NCBI GenBank assembly: GCA_016630955.3
Contig: CM049995.1
Coordinates: 744,001-808,000 of the forward strand
From: Didymella arachidicola
Taxonomy: Eukaryota; Ascomycota; Dothideomycetes; Pleosporales; Didymellaceae
Direction of reading: 5' to 3'
DNA: 64,000 nt
A program made the position numbers and the translations under genes. This document shows positions 53,422-64,000 of this stretch, piece after piece (within the stretch, counting starts at the first letter, position 1; each line of letters opens with the position of its first letter). A model generated the notes under the pieces. The model saw only the letters and a list, made by a program, of their open reading frames with translations, was not told the origin of the DNA and made no database searches.

Positions 53422-54207
53422 ATGGTCTCTAAAGTTGCAGAGGAAGATACCTGGCTACGCGCGCCGTTTAACCGTACCACCTCCAGCTTTGCGGCGAAAT
53501 TAGGGACTTTGACTCCCCGTTTCATGTCGCTGCCACCGGAAATTCGTAACATGGTCTACGACCTTCTTTGGAAATCAATCGGCGTTATCGACGCAAATAT
53601 CTATCACATGAGGTTAAGCGTGTGCTACAATTGCATCGACCATGTCGGCAGCCGCCATATGGTAGGTTTGCCAACCTGGTTGCTCACTTGCAAAACCATC
53701 CAACATGAGGCCCTCGACCAACTACGAGTCAACTCGATGTGGGCTCTCAGCTTGATCAGAGACGAAACCTCACGACGAAGCACAGCCTTGCTGAACCCTG
53801 ATCCAAGATTCGCGTACTTGACAACGACACCCATCAAAGTCTTTCGAATGACCTACTCGCTCCTCACAACTGGCGTCCTGCCTGAACATCACCAGAATGA
53901 CTACGTGTGGACGTGCTTCATGTCTTTGACCCGGACACTAGCAGTCACAGCACAAACGTTTCAATTCGGCCTTGTGAACATCCAAGACACATTTTTTCTC
54001 GTCGAAGGAACTACGACCCCAAAGCCTTACTGGCTGGCATGCCGGCAGGTCTGCGAGGAGCATGTCACGAGAGTGGGGCGGGAAGTGATTAGAGCTGAAG
54101 GATCGTTGAATGTCCGGGTTGGTGCAGGTTCGCCTCCACGATCTATGCTTTTCACGTATACGAATTCAGGACACGTTCATTGCAAGGGTGGGCCTAAAGA
54201 GTTTTGA
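53422..54207 (+). CDS. 2EXR/F-box-like fungal protein
   Basis: 261 residues from ATG 53422, single exon. It has the family motif FMSLPPEIRNMVYDLLW near residue 34, followed by LPTWLLTCKTIQHEAL, a pattern of many fungal proteins of unknown function with an F-box-like start. The remainder shows no known domain. The gene is the last one before a 5.6-kb stretch without genes. Confidence 0.72.
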   Translation: MVSKVAEEDTWLRAPFNRTTSSFAAKLGTLTPRFMSLPPEIRNMVYDLLWKSIGVIDANIYHMRLSVCYNCIDHVGSRHMVGLPTWLLTCKTIQHEALDQLRVNSMWALSLIRDETSRRSTALLNPDPRFAYLTTTPIKVFRMTYSLLTTGVLPEHHQNDYVWTCFMSLTRTLAVTAQTFQFGLVNIQDTFFLVEGTTTPKPYWLACRQVCEEHVTRVGREVIRAEGSLNVRVGAGSPPRSMLFTYTNSGHVHCKGGPKEF

Positions 54208-57200
54208 AGAATGATGGCCACTGGTTCAGACCAAACGACAAGCAGATTGGTTCTACGGGCGGACCCACGTCGACTTGGCTATCTTTACAACCTGGGAGAC
54301 GTGATCAGCTTATTGATTTGCACTTTCTGTACCAAGCTGTATGTATGGAATTCGCTCATCACTGCATATGCATGCTAAATGCGCCTTATATTGTCAGTTT
54401 CTTTCTTTTGTCACAATCTATTCGCCTGCCTAATTCTGCTACTCGCGATCAAGGCCTTGAACTACGATGGGTTCCAACGGCATCGACTCAACTTCGAGCT
54501 CAAACAGAGTAATTTTGAGATTTTCTGGTAATACTGTCACGCTTCGAAGATTTTCTTCTTTACTGTCAATGATCCAAATGCTCTTGTACAATAACCCTTA
54601 TAATTGTAAAGGCATTGATGAAACCCACCTGAACATAAACCCTCTTGAGATTGCACTGTAACGTCATCTAAGCAGCCGAAACTCTTGTACACCTGGCTTA
54701 CTTACATGGTTACTCACCTTTAAGTTATTGTTGTTTCAAGCACTTTACATACTGCGACCAAACCCTACGTAGGAAGTGCACAACCGTAGCCTGCGAGTAT
54801 GTATCTAAAATCGCGCCTATAGTCCACCGTGACAGCTATCAGTGAGCAAGATTTTACTTCTCGAGAGTCTGAACGAAGTCCTCTTAAGATCGTCCTTCGG
54901 CGTTGACACCCATCAACTCGGATTCGCCCGTGCCGGTCTGATGTAGTCTTGATTGGTAAGCTTTTGATTGTCACAGACAGCTGTTGTTTAGATCCTACCT
55001 AATATTGTCAAACATTACCTCGAAGCCGAACAAGGGAGAACAAGTGAGGAAGTCTGCGCTCGAGAATCACATGCCTGGAAGTCATCAACACTGCTCACAC
55101 TGTACGTGTAATTCAACGACTCGATCTTAGGTATAATACCAACAGATCGGAAAAGATCAACTCAATACAAATTCACGGGGTGGCTTGCAGGTATTTGAGA
55201 GGCTTCCTAACTCGGCCCATATATTTTAGCTTGACCTCGACGCAGATCGAGGTCACGATACAGGTTCCAGAGAAACGCGTTGAGATGCACATCGTCACCT
55301 GTTGCGAGTCGCTCTTGTTGCTGAGACGAAAAGGTTTAGACAGATCATCACACAGAGGCAAGATTGTCGATCTTCAAAGTCAAAAATAGCGGTATGTCAC
55401 GGCTCGATGATATGGCTTTCATCTTCACCACGATCAACGAGCAATGAGCATCCTCGTATGGGCACGGGTCGACCTATCTTGCCCCACAAAATATTCCGTT
55501 CTGACAGCAGTGTAGCTGCTGCATTGTCTTACAATCAGCCTAGATCCCTGAAGTATTTTCTTCCAATGGCTGTCACCACAACAACTGAATGTTGGCTACG
55601 TCAAGAACTCGGAGAACAACGTGGCGCTGTTGGGAGGTCAGATCGAGTAACAACAGGCTTCGGTCGCGGCTTCCAAAAGTTCGCCGTCTATAATCGCCAG
55701 CCTGACAAAAAATGAGCAGCTCGAAGGGCGGATTCACGAGAAGGAAAGATCAGAGAAGCACTATCACCAGACTATCAGTCATCTGCCGCACATCATCGAA
55801 GCGCGCCCTGGAGCCATCAGCCATCCAAAGTAGACGTATAGTGAGTGCGCTACTCTGCGAGAAACCACCGCTCAAGGCACTATTCATGGGTGGAGTAGGC
55901 CGGGCCAGAACCCAGACCCGCTAAGGAAGTCCGCGACCCTAAGATCAGATGTCGCAAGTTAAGTCTTGCGTACACTGTCGCCAATAGCAAAACTACCCTT
56001 AACAGTATTAGCGACACTTCATGAGACTGGTCATTGCCAGTAAACCGTCGCAAACACAAAAAGGGCATGGAACTACGAAATACGGCGCAACAGTGCTTGG
56101 AGAGTCAAGCAGATACACACAGATGAAGGTAAGGTTGCCACGATCTTTACAATGCGCTGTCGCAGTTCCGTGGTACGAATCCTTGAATACTAATCGTATG
56201 AGCAAGTAGTCGTATGAGGGACTTCCATCGTCTATGCGCGTTCCAATTGGTACTCCTCGTGAGTAGTAGAGTAAGACGGGTCATCTTCACATATCAAAGG
56301 ATTTGTAGAACGACCAACTACTGACCAGGAAGTCGCCAGCGACTCACCATTGGCGAAGGAATCAATTGCTGTTGCCTAAATCGCGCGCTCTTCCCGTACC
56401 TACCAAGACATGAGGTTCACTAAGTCACCTATTCGCCCACTGCATTGATGTCCATCACACGACGTGCGATCGAAGTATATTCGTGCAGTGACGCCAACTC
56501 TCTACTCACCTCCACTAGACTAAATCTGCGAGCATGTTGTCAATGTCTCGATGTTGCTAGGAGTTCCATGTTGCCGTTTAGCGAAACGGTTGGACAGGCA
56601 ACCCCGGACCCATCTGACTCACACAAATTTGGGGCACGGTTGATAGACCGAGATTACGAATGATATATGGAGAGTCTGTGGTAGATGAGTTGCGTGGCAA
56701 ATACCGGTATGAGCTGTGCACACCGGTGTTAGGAGAAAGCAGAAAGTGACGACGGGATCCTTGGTCAGCTGAAGGTTGCCTGTGAGTCAAATTCATGATG
56801 GAAATGTTGCGATGAAAAAGCGTCCACGGTTGGATCGCCTCTTGGAGACTTAAGCGTCAAGTCAAATGTCCGAAAGGTAGCTGTAGCTTTGATATCAAGG
56901 TGTAGCATTCTCAAACTAAGTTGTGTAGTCGGCATCAATGGCGGCGAGTGGCGCAAGCTAGTTTGCTGAGCAGAACATCGCACGGCACGAAGGGTGATTG
57001 GTGTGATTGGTGTGATGCAGGTGGGCTGTGCTCGCCACATGGAAAGACGACGTTTCGCAATCTTTTGCTGTGAGTCTATCCGTGCCTGTGGTGAAACATG
57101 TGACCGTATTACCTCAGGTCAATTCACTGCTGCACCGCCACACGGCCAATATCATAGTTGTACGTTTGCGTATTTCGCCGAATAGGCTAGCAAACGGTAC

Positions 57201-59780
57201 GAGGACTTCGTTGGGCTGCAGCGTATTTTCGGAGTTGAATGATGCAAGCTGTCCAGCTCGCATGATGCACGTAGTGCGCTACCAATGCTCCGCCTGCAAT
57301 GTGGTCTGCCAGTGTGGTCTGCCAACGTGGCGTGGCGCAGGCCTTGCAGGACATTACTGTTTCTCACGCGCGATAGGGCTGGCGATGCTGCGTGAACCCG
57401 AGGAAGCTGCACCACGGCAACATCGTTTGTATACCGGTACTTGCATCCGCTCATTTCGCAAGACAGCACCCGTCCGAAGCTTGGACGCGGACGAAACGTT
57501 CTTGTACGTCAGTCCTTCCGCTGGTGGTCCAGAGCGTTTGCCCGCTCTACAGACCAGGTTTGGATACCCATTCGACGGTGAGACCATGCTTTCGCACGCG
57601 GAGCAAAAGGTGAAGAGTCATAGAAACGCATGGCGCCTGAGAAACGCAAGGTGAGTTGTCTGATAACAGTGTGGGTGCTAAGGTCAAGATGCTGTCCGAA
57701 ATGCACTGTGCGGGCTCGCTAGGAACGCAACCCGGCTCTAGAGACCAGGGTAAATGCATATTCAATCCAATAGTAGCCCAATATGATGGTTGAAATTCGA
57801 AATGAACTGTGTGGCGAGAGATTGCATAGCACGCATTGACGGGAGTGTAAGAGCATCGTACGCACCGAGCACCATGCTTCATGCAAAGCACGGGTAGAGG
57901 CGTTCCATGCTAAGCCATTCAGAGGTGTTGTACGGCGCACAAGGCCTAGTTCTGGTAAGGTCCTCTTCCAGCGGGGAGATCATATCCATGCAACGCGACC
58001 ATCAGTGTCGTTGTTCGTGGTTCCCTGTCGAATCAGGGTGGCGCCGGAGAAGCGGTATGCAGCTGTAGTGGGCCAGTATCAACGACACAAAGTACATCAA
58101 TGAGGAGGGGTAGCAAGTAGCGGTAAACAACAATATGCTTCAAGCGGTGACTGGCACACTCTGTGAGACATTTGAAAATTTTTCCCACGGCAGGGAAATT
58201 AGGCTTCGTACTGTGCGTAAAGGATAGTTCCCCCAGGAGGTCTGAGCAGCCTGGCGCGGTGTGTGCGGCTCTGGTGTGATAACAGGGCATCCCCAGCAGC
58301 CAGAGCGACCGACTCGGGACGACATTGGGTGGAGGAATCCCGCTGTTTCGGAAGGACTCGCTCCAGAAAGCAGCCGTGTGCCGCGGCGACGGCTCGTGTA
58401 TAGTCTTTGTGCTAGCCAAGGGGAGTCGTGCCGGACCAAAGTTGAGGCAGCCGCCCTGAGTTGAACCAGACGACGTGACATTTGATCAGAGCCAAAGGAT
58501 GCTGTGTATCATGACTCCCTCTTGTTCGGTAGCCGATGTCGTTCTCAGCAGATTTGACTTGCGTACGACGTGCATGTGTGGGCAGGTACTTGCGCAGAGG
58601 CCATATTGCGGCGTGCCGCTGGGGCTCTGGGAAGTGGGCCGCGCTCTCTCGTCTGCGCACAGAACACTCGCATCAACGAACCGCCAGTACCCAAAGGCCG
58701 GCCGAAGGACATTGCTTCTGGAGGGCGGAGCGGCGGAGAGTGGATCATTGGGTGCCAGAAAACCGCCGGCGGAGTGCCATGAGGGCTAACAAACGAAACG
58801 TGCTGAAAACAGTGACAGAAGTTTGGTGCAAAAAGGGGACGTCGGGCTGTAGCACAGCAGGTTGGTCGAAGGCAGAAAGATGCATATTTGGTACTGCTTA
58901 CTGCACGTCCGTCGTTCAGCGAACGGGAATTGGTTGCGCCTGCCAACGCCGTGATGCGAAGCTCGCCCGGGTTACGGGTATATTGTGAGCAATGACATGG
59001 TGTTCCAAATATTACCCACCCAAACAAGACCGATGGTGACATGCACGTAACCTGCCTGGTTCTGCACGCTCCCTCTCTAATAACGCGCTGCTTGCACCCG
59101 TCAGGCATCAATGAGTATCTGTCACATGTTCCCCCAATAGAAGCACCGTCGAAACGCTCGCCTTTTGGAAAGAGTCAGAGGCAGCCTTCAGGGCCCGTGG
59201 GCAATCGGCCCACTCAGACGTTTGTCGCCGTGGTCCTGTCGCAGCACAGGCACGGCAATGTCAATCCTGACCCGGAGGCGAGGAATGCTACTCGGGGCTC
59301 AGACAGGGGTGGGCTTGGGCTCTGTGCTAGCGGTGAATGGCGGACAGGGTTTAGTTTAGTGGCTGTGGCTAGCGCCTTTTGGACCGGGAACCCTGGCAGG
59401 TCGGTCGTCCGCGCACGAAGGCTCAAAAGGAAGGCACAGCCCGCTGCTGCGTGTGGCCCTCGAAACCCATTCTACAGTCTTACCAAGCATATCCGGACGT
59501 CACGTCTACCCATACGATACAGGATCCGTAAATCTGGATCCTTCTGGCAGAATCTAGCAGCTGTTCAAACAAAACACCAAATGTGCAGCAGTCAGACCCG
59601 GATTTTCCTTTCCTCCTCTTGCGCTGCTGCTCGAACCTTCACACCCACACTCTTCTGCGACTGCACACGGAGAACCGCCCTCAGTTTGCGCATTCCACGG
59701 TGAGCAGGCACCGGCCTGGGCTCTTTCCCCTCGAACTACCCCATCCTTCACATCGACCCGCATAAGTCGACGTCACGATC
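54208..59780. other. Gene-poor 5.6-kb region
   Basis: No gene, tRNA or transposon is supported on either strand. Frames are short and mostly start without ATG. The sequence includes small tandem repeats, for example a 9-bp unit GTGATTGGT near 56994-57017 and a 13-bp period repeat of GTGGTCTGCCA at 57301-57324. It could hold non-coding RNA, decayed repeats or rapidly evolving genes I cannot recognise. The last several hundred bases, rich in CCTTCACACCC-like pyrimidine words, are likely promoter and 5' UTR of the next gene. Confidence 0.5.
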
Positions 59781-60998
59781 ATGTACGCGCCACAGTACCA
59801 GCAGGCCCCGGGCTACGCTGTGCCTCAGGACTTTCAACATCGCACCACCCCGCCAATGTCCCCGGGCCAGAGTGCAAACTACTACTCGCCCCGCTACGGC
59901 ATGCCTTCGACTCCCCGCGCCAGCCCGGGTGTGAAGGGCCATGCGCGCCGCGCTTCGACCGCCGTACCACAACAGCATTATTCGCATGCTTCAGCGGGAA
60001 GGCCTATGCATCCTATGCAAGGCACCTATCCTACGCCGCGAGCAACGCCCGAATATGTAAGTGGTCTCGATTACGATTACATCTACGTACGCCCACGAAA
60101 GGCCCGTCGCGACACAGACGCTTCTCCTCTCAAGCACTCTACTCGTGAGAAGAAGCGTCGTCCGTCACAGTCGGCGCACTACGTTCACCGAGTCTTCTAC
60201 GACGATGGTTATGGGCCTGGTTATGAGGCCGAGGAGGACGTATACCGTCACCCGCCACCACCGTACACGCAGTACGCACGATACGATTCGTATGGAGTTG
60301 CTGATCACTTTTATCATGATCAGGTGCCGATTTTTGAAGAGTCCGCTAAGCCTCGTGTACGCCGTGCTTCCCACTCAACTCGCGCGCCCCCACCACAAGA
60401 GAAGACACCTAAGCGCCCCACATCTACTAAGAGCACATCTAAGGCTACCGAGGAGGATGCGCGGCGCGCTGGTATCCCTGCTGGCTACTCTTACAAGAAC
60501 TGGGACCCCACCGAAGAGCCCATCATGTTGCTCGGCAGCGTCTTCGATGCCAACTCGCTTGGCAAGTGGATTTACGATTGGACTGTCTTCTACAACGGTC
60601 CTGCCACCCCTCTCGCCGAGATGGCTGGTGAGCTCTGGCTACTTCTCATTCAACTCGCCGGCAAAGTCAAAAGGGCAGAAGAGAACATGAGCAAGATCCG
60701 CAGGAAGGAGAATGCCGAAATGGTTGAAGACTTCCTCATGAGCGGCGAGCGTCTTTGGATTCGCTTCGCCAAGCTCCTCAAGACGTGCGAGGATTTCATG
60801 TGGAAGGCTGCAAAGAAAGAGAGCGGCGACAAGAAGCCCGTTTCCATGGGCAAGAACAGTGGTCGTGAGTTCGTCGAGTCCATTTTTGGACGTGATCGTG
60901 AGCTTGAGAAGACCGAGAAGCTCATGACTGGCATGCGCCTTTGGAGCATGCGTTTCGATGCCAACTGCGAGGAGATCCTCCGCTACCCCTCTGCTTAA
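59781..60998 (+). CDS. Conserved fungal protein of unknown function
   Basis: 405 residues from ATG 59781, single exon. The first 220 residues are rich in Pro, Tyr, Ser and Arg (YQQAPGYAVPQD, RPRKARRDTD) and probably disordered. The last 170 residues are a dense helical domain: GYSYKNWDPTEEPIMLLGSV, FDANSLGKWIYDWTVFYNG, ELWLLLIQLAGKVKRAEE and EKLMTGMRLWSMRFDANCEE. I recall this C-terminal domain as highly conserved in Pezizomycotina, sometimes labelled by homology 'vegetative cell wall protein gp1' because of the Pro-rich part; I do not think that name describes function. No signal peptide or membrane segment is seen. It may act as a scaffold, but that is a guess. Confidence 0.85.
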   Translation: MYAPQYQQAPGYAVPQDFQHRTTPPMSPGQSANYYSPRYGMPSTPRASPGVKGHARRASTAVPQQHYSHASAGRPMHPMQGTYPTPRATPEYVSGLDYDYIYVRPRKARRDTDASPLKHSTREKKRRPSQSAHYVHRVFYDDGYGPGYEAEEDVYRHPPPPYTQYARYDSYGVADHFYHDQVPIFEESAKPRVRRASHSTRAPPPQEKTPKRPTSTKSTSKATEEDARRAGIPAGYSYKNWDPTEEPIMLLGSVFDANSLGKWIYDWTVFYNGPATPLAEMAGELWLLLIQLAGKVKRAEENMSKIRRKENAEMVEDFLMSGERLWIRFAKLLKTCEDFMWKAAKKESGDKKPVSMGKNSGREFVESIFGRDRELEKTEKLMTGMRLWSMRFDANCEEILRYPSA

Positions 60999-63900
60999 GT
61001 GCGTTTACATGATGCCATTGCCCGGACGCAATGGCACCGGTTCTTGCTTGGTCTGTGTTACGCTTTGCTATTCTTTATTTTGCGCTCCTTGCTTCACGCG
61101 AGATACCCTTTCTTGCTGTCTAATTGTTAATCTGCTGCATCTTCTGCTCTGGACGATTCTCACTGTAACACTACTTTTGGGTCGACCTTCGGAAGGGTCT
61201 CAGCATCTGGGCGGGTCACAGGAAAAGTCACTTTCATTGCGACAATACCCCATTTCTTACTCTACTGATTTATCTTCCTCGTACAGCATGGTGTTCAGGC
61301 TGGCAGGGTCCAGATTCTCCTTCTGTCTTTGGGTCAGCGTCTAGATCAGAAGTGGCACCCAACCACTTCACAGGCTTAGGACCTCGCGGTCAAAAGTAGT
61401 ATACCTTTATTATCAGCGTTATCATTTATCAATACCAGTAGCTATCACAGCCACCTTGCGCTTCATCTCCATCTCCTCCTCCACCAACTCACCACCCCTG
61501 CATCTCAGCACATGGCATTGAGACATGACCAGCGATAGCGTCTCGAAACAGTCTAAGCTTCGTGCTCAAATTCCATCTGTCCGCAATGCAATCAGCGATC
61601 CATCTGGCCCCACTACACCCTCCTCAGGCGGAGCCGCCGTACGCTGTGGTGCGCGATGCACCTCATCACATGGGTATCTTAATGCACCAATTGCGTGTTC
61701 GCATCTCACTGTGCACACTGTTATTGGCCCGTATTCTGTAAATGCAAGACCTTTGACCAGTCTCAAGCGCTACAGCCTGTACTCCGTCACTGACCCATAC
61801 AATATCGTGCTGTTTGCCTACGGTCCTACCTCCATTGGCTTCCGGGCAAGCAGCCGTTCGCTTGGATGAAGGCGGCAACCGCGTTGGGCGGCACTGCTCC
61901 TTCCCTTCCAGAACGGCCGCCCGCGCGGCAGCGGACGCAAACAATAACAATAGCAGAACCTCACATCAATGACAGGCACTGTATGTATCCCTTTGCATCC
62001 ATTTACGCTCCCTTGCATCATTCTCCACAACGCCCTGACTAAACATGCGGCTCTTGCAAGTGCCCGCTGTCAGTCCTCCAGGTGCGGCTGCGCAGCGCCC
62101 TCCCTTGCCGAACCAAACAGTAGCATCGTGGGACCGAGATTCTTCCAAATTAAGAGGCGTCGCTATCAGGCCAGGACAGCCCTTTCCAGGTCGTCCTATC
62201 AGCAACCCCGAGCAAGGTCATCCCTTGCCATCAGCAGGCAGCAAGCACAGGTTGCAATCGAGATAGCGAGCCCTCGTTGTTCAATTCAACATGTATCATT
62301 GCCGCAGTCTTTCATATGATGATTGGGCGGCACAGTGTCGCACGGAGACAAGTCGCGGTTCCGAAACTACTGGCCGGGACGCGCTATTACCACAGACTCC
62401 CGTGCCTGGAATGATGGTGGGTGTCACAAGCTCAGCATGCTTCTGGACCTGCGTTGTTGGTTGGCTGTAGCCATCTCAATCACGCATGGCTGCGCTTCCC
62501 ACATCGGCCTCTCATCCTGTCTACCTGAGAGAGGACTTGTCACATCTAGGTATGGATGTGTCACTGCATCGCAGAACACAAAGCAAGTCATAGGAGGACG
62601 TCAGATGCGCTTCCTCATTGAGCACTTGCTCCGGAACGTTGCGCGGTCCTGGGTCCATTCTGCGCAACAATGCTTCCTGATTCAGAGTGACATTGGAATG
62701 AAAGTCGGCCTAGACAGCGACAAAGTTACACTTACTTCCATCTGCGACAGAGACGGTCAGGCAGGCACTCAGCTCGGTTGTCTTTCCTTGCCACGATTGC
62801 TTGGTGCCGCAGTTCGCAACTTTGCGCGAGTCGTTCAAGCACTCCTGCGTTCGCTTCGGCAATGATTCAGGACCAGCAGAACAAGGTTCGTTTCGAAACG
62901 GATCGGCAACTGGATACAGAACGGTTGATGCGCCCCGTGCCGGACCAACACACCATCTGTGCGCCAAAGGTTCGGCATCCCGTGGCGTGACGAACGCCAA
63001 TGTCGACCCACTCTCGTGCAGCTCGTTACGATTACCCCGCAAAGTTGGCAAGCAGATTGAACGACAACGCGAGACGGATGGCGCATCAAATCTGGCAACA
63101 GAGGTGGCTGGATTTCGACAGTGTGGTCACACGATTGCCCTTCCATGAGACGTTCGCGTAGAAGGCACGGGTGTTTCGAGACAGCCAACAGGACACTGCA
63201 GCATTCTTCGGATCCCGCCGAACTTCGATACACAATCAGAGACATGCCACGTACATGCAGTCCGCGAAGAACGTGATGTGATGCGGTCTGCATTGGCTCG
63301 TTTGGGTGACGGCTGCTGGCTCGCGAGTGAGGTCAGCTGGACCTAGCTCACTATGGCACGAATCGAGAGCGGAGACTGCTTGCTTGTTTCGACGTCAAGT
63401 TAGCTGGAGCGGATGTAAGCGCTGAGCTTCAGCCGCGAGGGCAGTAAGTCAGCCACACAGTGAGCACCTTGCTGACAAACGGGAGGGGCTGTCCATGAAA
63501 GCAAGAGCGACACGGCACATCGAGAACGAAGTCAGACTCTTTGCGAAGACTTCGCAGTCGCCAAGCAGGTACACTTTTGCGAATTGACACGTAACTTTGA
63601 ACTCGCAGATACCGATCAAATGACAAAGAGCGAATATCATCTCAACATTCACCAGATCCACTCTAACAAACCCAATCTGCGACCGCACGGCAGGACCAGA
63701 CCGCACGCTACCTAGCGCCGTCAGATCAGCCCACATCCCACGTGCCGCACTCCTTCACGGTGATCCATTCAACGCTCACACATAAGCGCTCGGCCCAAAC
63801 AAGCGAACCGGCGACAGGCATTGATCTCCGATAGCACATCATGCCATCATGGGCGGCAACATCTACCCTTGATGTTGACTCAGATCGAACTGCTGCCTGC

Positions 63901-64000
63901 ATCCATAACCAACACCAAATAAGTCCCGAACCTCTACGGTCCCCAAAGTCGGGCGTCGAACTACACAAACCACGGCGCATGCGAACAGCAGCCTGAATTA
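60999..64000. other. 3-kb right end without supported gene
   Basis: Only short, random-looking frames occur, the longest being 180 codons at 62323-62865 without recognisable domain. The first few hundred bases are presumably 3' UTR. No transposon, tRNA or tandem repeat is recognised. A gene with its coding part beyond 64000 may have its upstream region here. Confidence 0.45.

Noticed and set aside
62323..62865. 180-codon + frame near the right end
   Set aside because: Composition looks random, no motif or splice context, and similar frames occur on the opposite strand.

Overview
The window looks like nuclear DNA of a filamentous ascomycete (Pezizomycotina, possibly a Dothideomycete; the class is an inference). 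Genes carry short GT-AG introns of about 45-110 nt, often with CTAAC/CTGAC branch points. The gene set is typical of these fungi: a HET-domain protein, a Zn2Cys6 regulator, an H3K9 methyltransferase, F-box-like proteins and pogo/Fot1 transposons with C-to-T decay. I reassembled exons by hand from splice signals and protein continuity, so boundaries are predictions.

Layout. 1-4.6 kb: a LYC1-type lysine acetyltransferase gene converging on a Clr4/KMT1-type histone methyltransferase whose chromodomain lies in three small 5' exons. 5.0-14.4 kb: a transposon cluster. A Fot1/pogo element (4997-6850, one stop codon) is followed by a second, heavily mutated Fot1-like element (contiguous part 12580-14387). 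The second seems to have been invaded in its terminal inverted repeat by an intact pogo element (7021-12577), which itself contains an intact Tc1/mariner element (7088-10490) carrying a transposase and a 574-residue ORF of unknown function. 14.7-31.4 kb: RRP1, a small membrane protein, a gene-poor 2.3 kb, an mpaB-type oxygenase gene, a large zinc-finger regulator, p23 co-chaperone, VPS24, a TTC1-like TPR protein, a HAD phosphatase, a HET-domain gene and an F-box-like gene. 32-43 kb: another F-box gene, a large TBC Rab-GAP, a Spartan-type DNA-protein crosslink protease, a small 2EXR-like protein and RLI1/ABCE1. 43.2-54.2 kb: the CHD1 remodeller, the endopolyphosphatase PPN1, a beta-hydroxyacid dehydrogenase and a 261-residue 2EXR-like protein. 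54.2-59.8 kb and 61-64 kb hold no gene I can support; between them lies a conserved 405-residue protein of unknown function.

Most genes are unrelated housekeeping genes in divergent or convergent pairs. The most unusual part is the nested transposon block next to the predicted heterochromatin methyltransferase, and within it the two-gene Tc1/mariner element. Other points to check are a coding-like 57-codon frame just downstream of RLI1 in a shifted frame, a 12-nt RLI1 microexon, a GC-AG intron in the mpaB-type gene and a possible remote first exon of CHD1.
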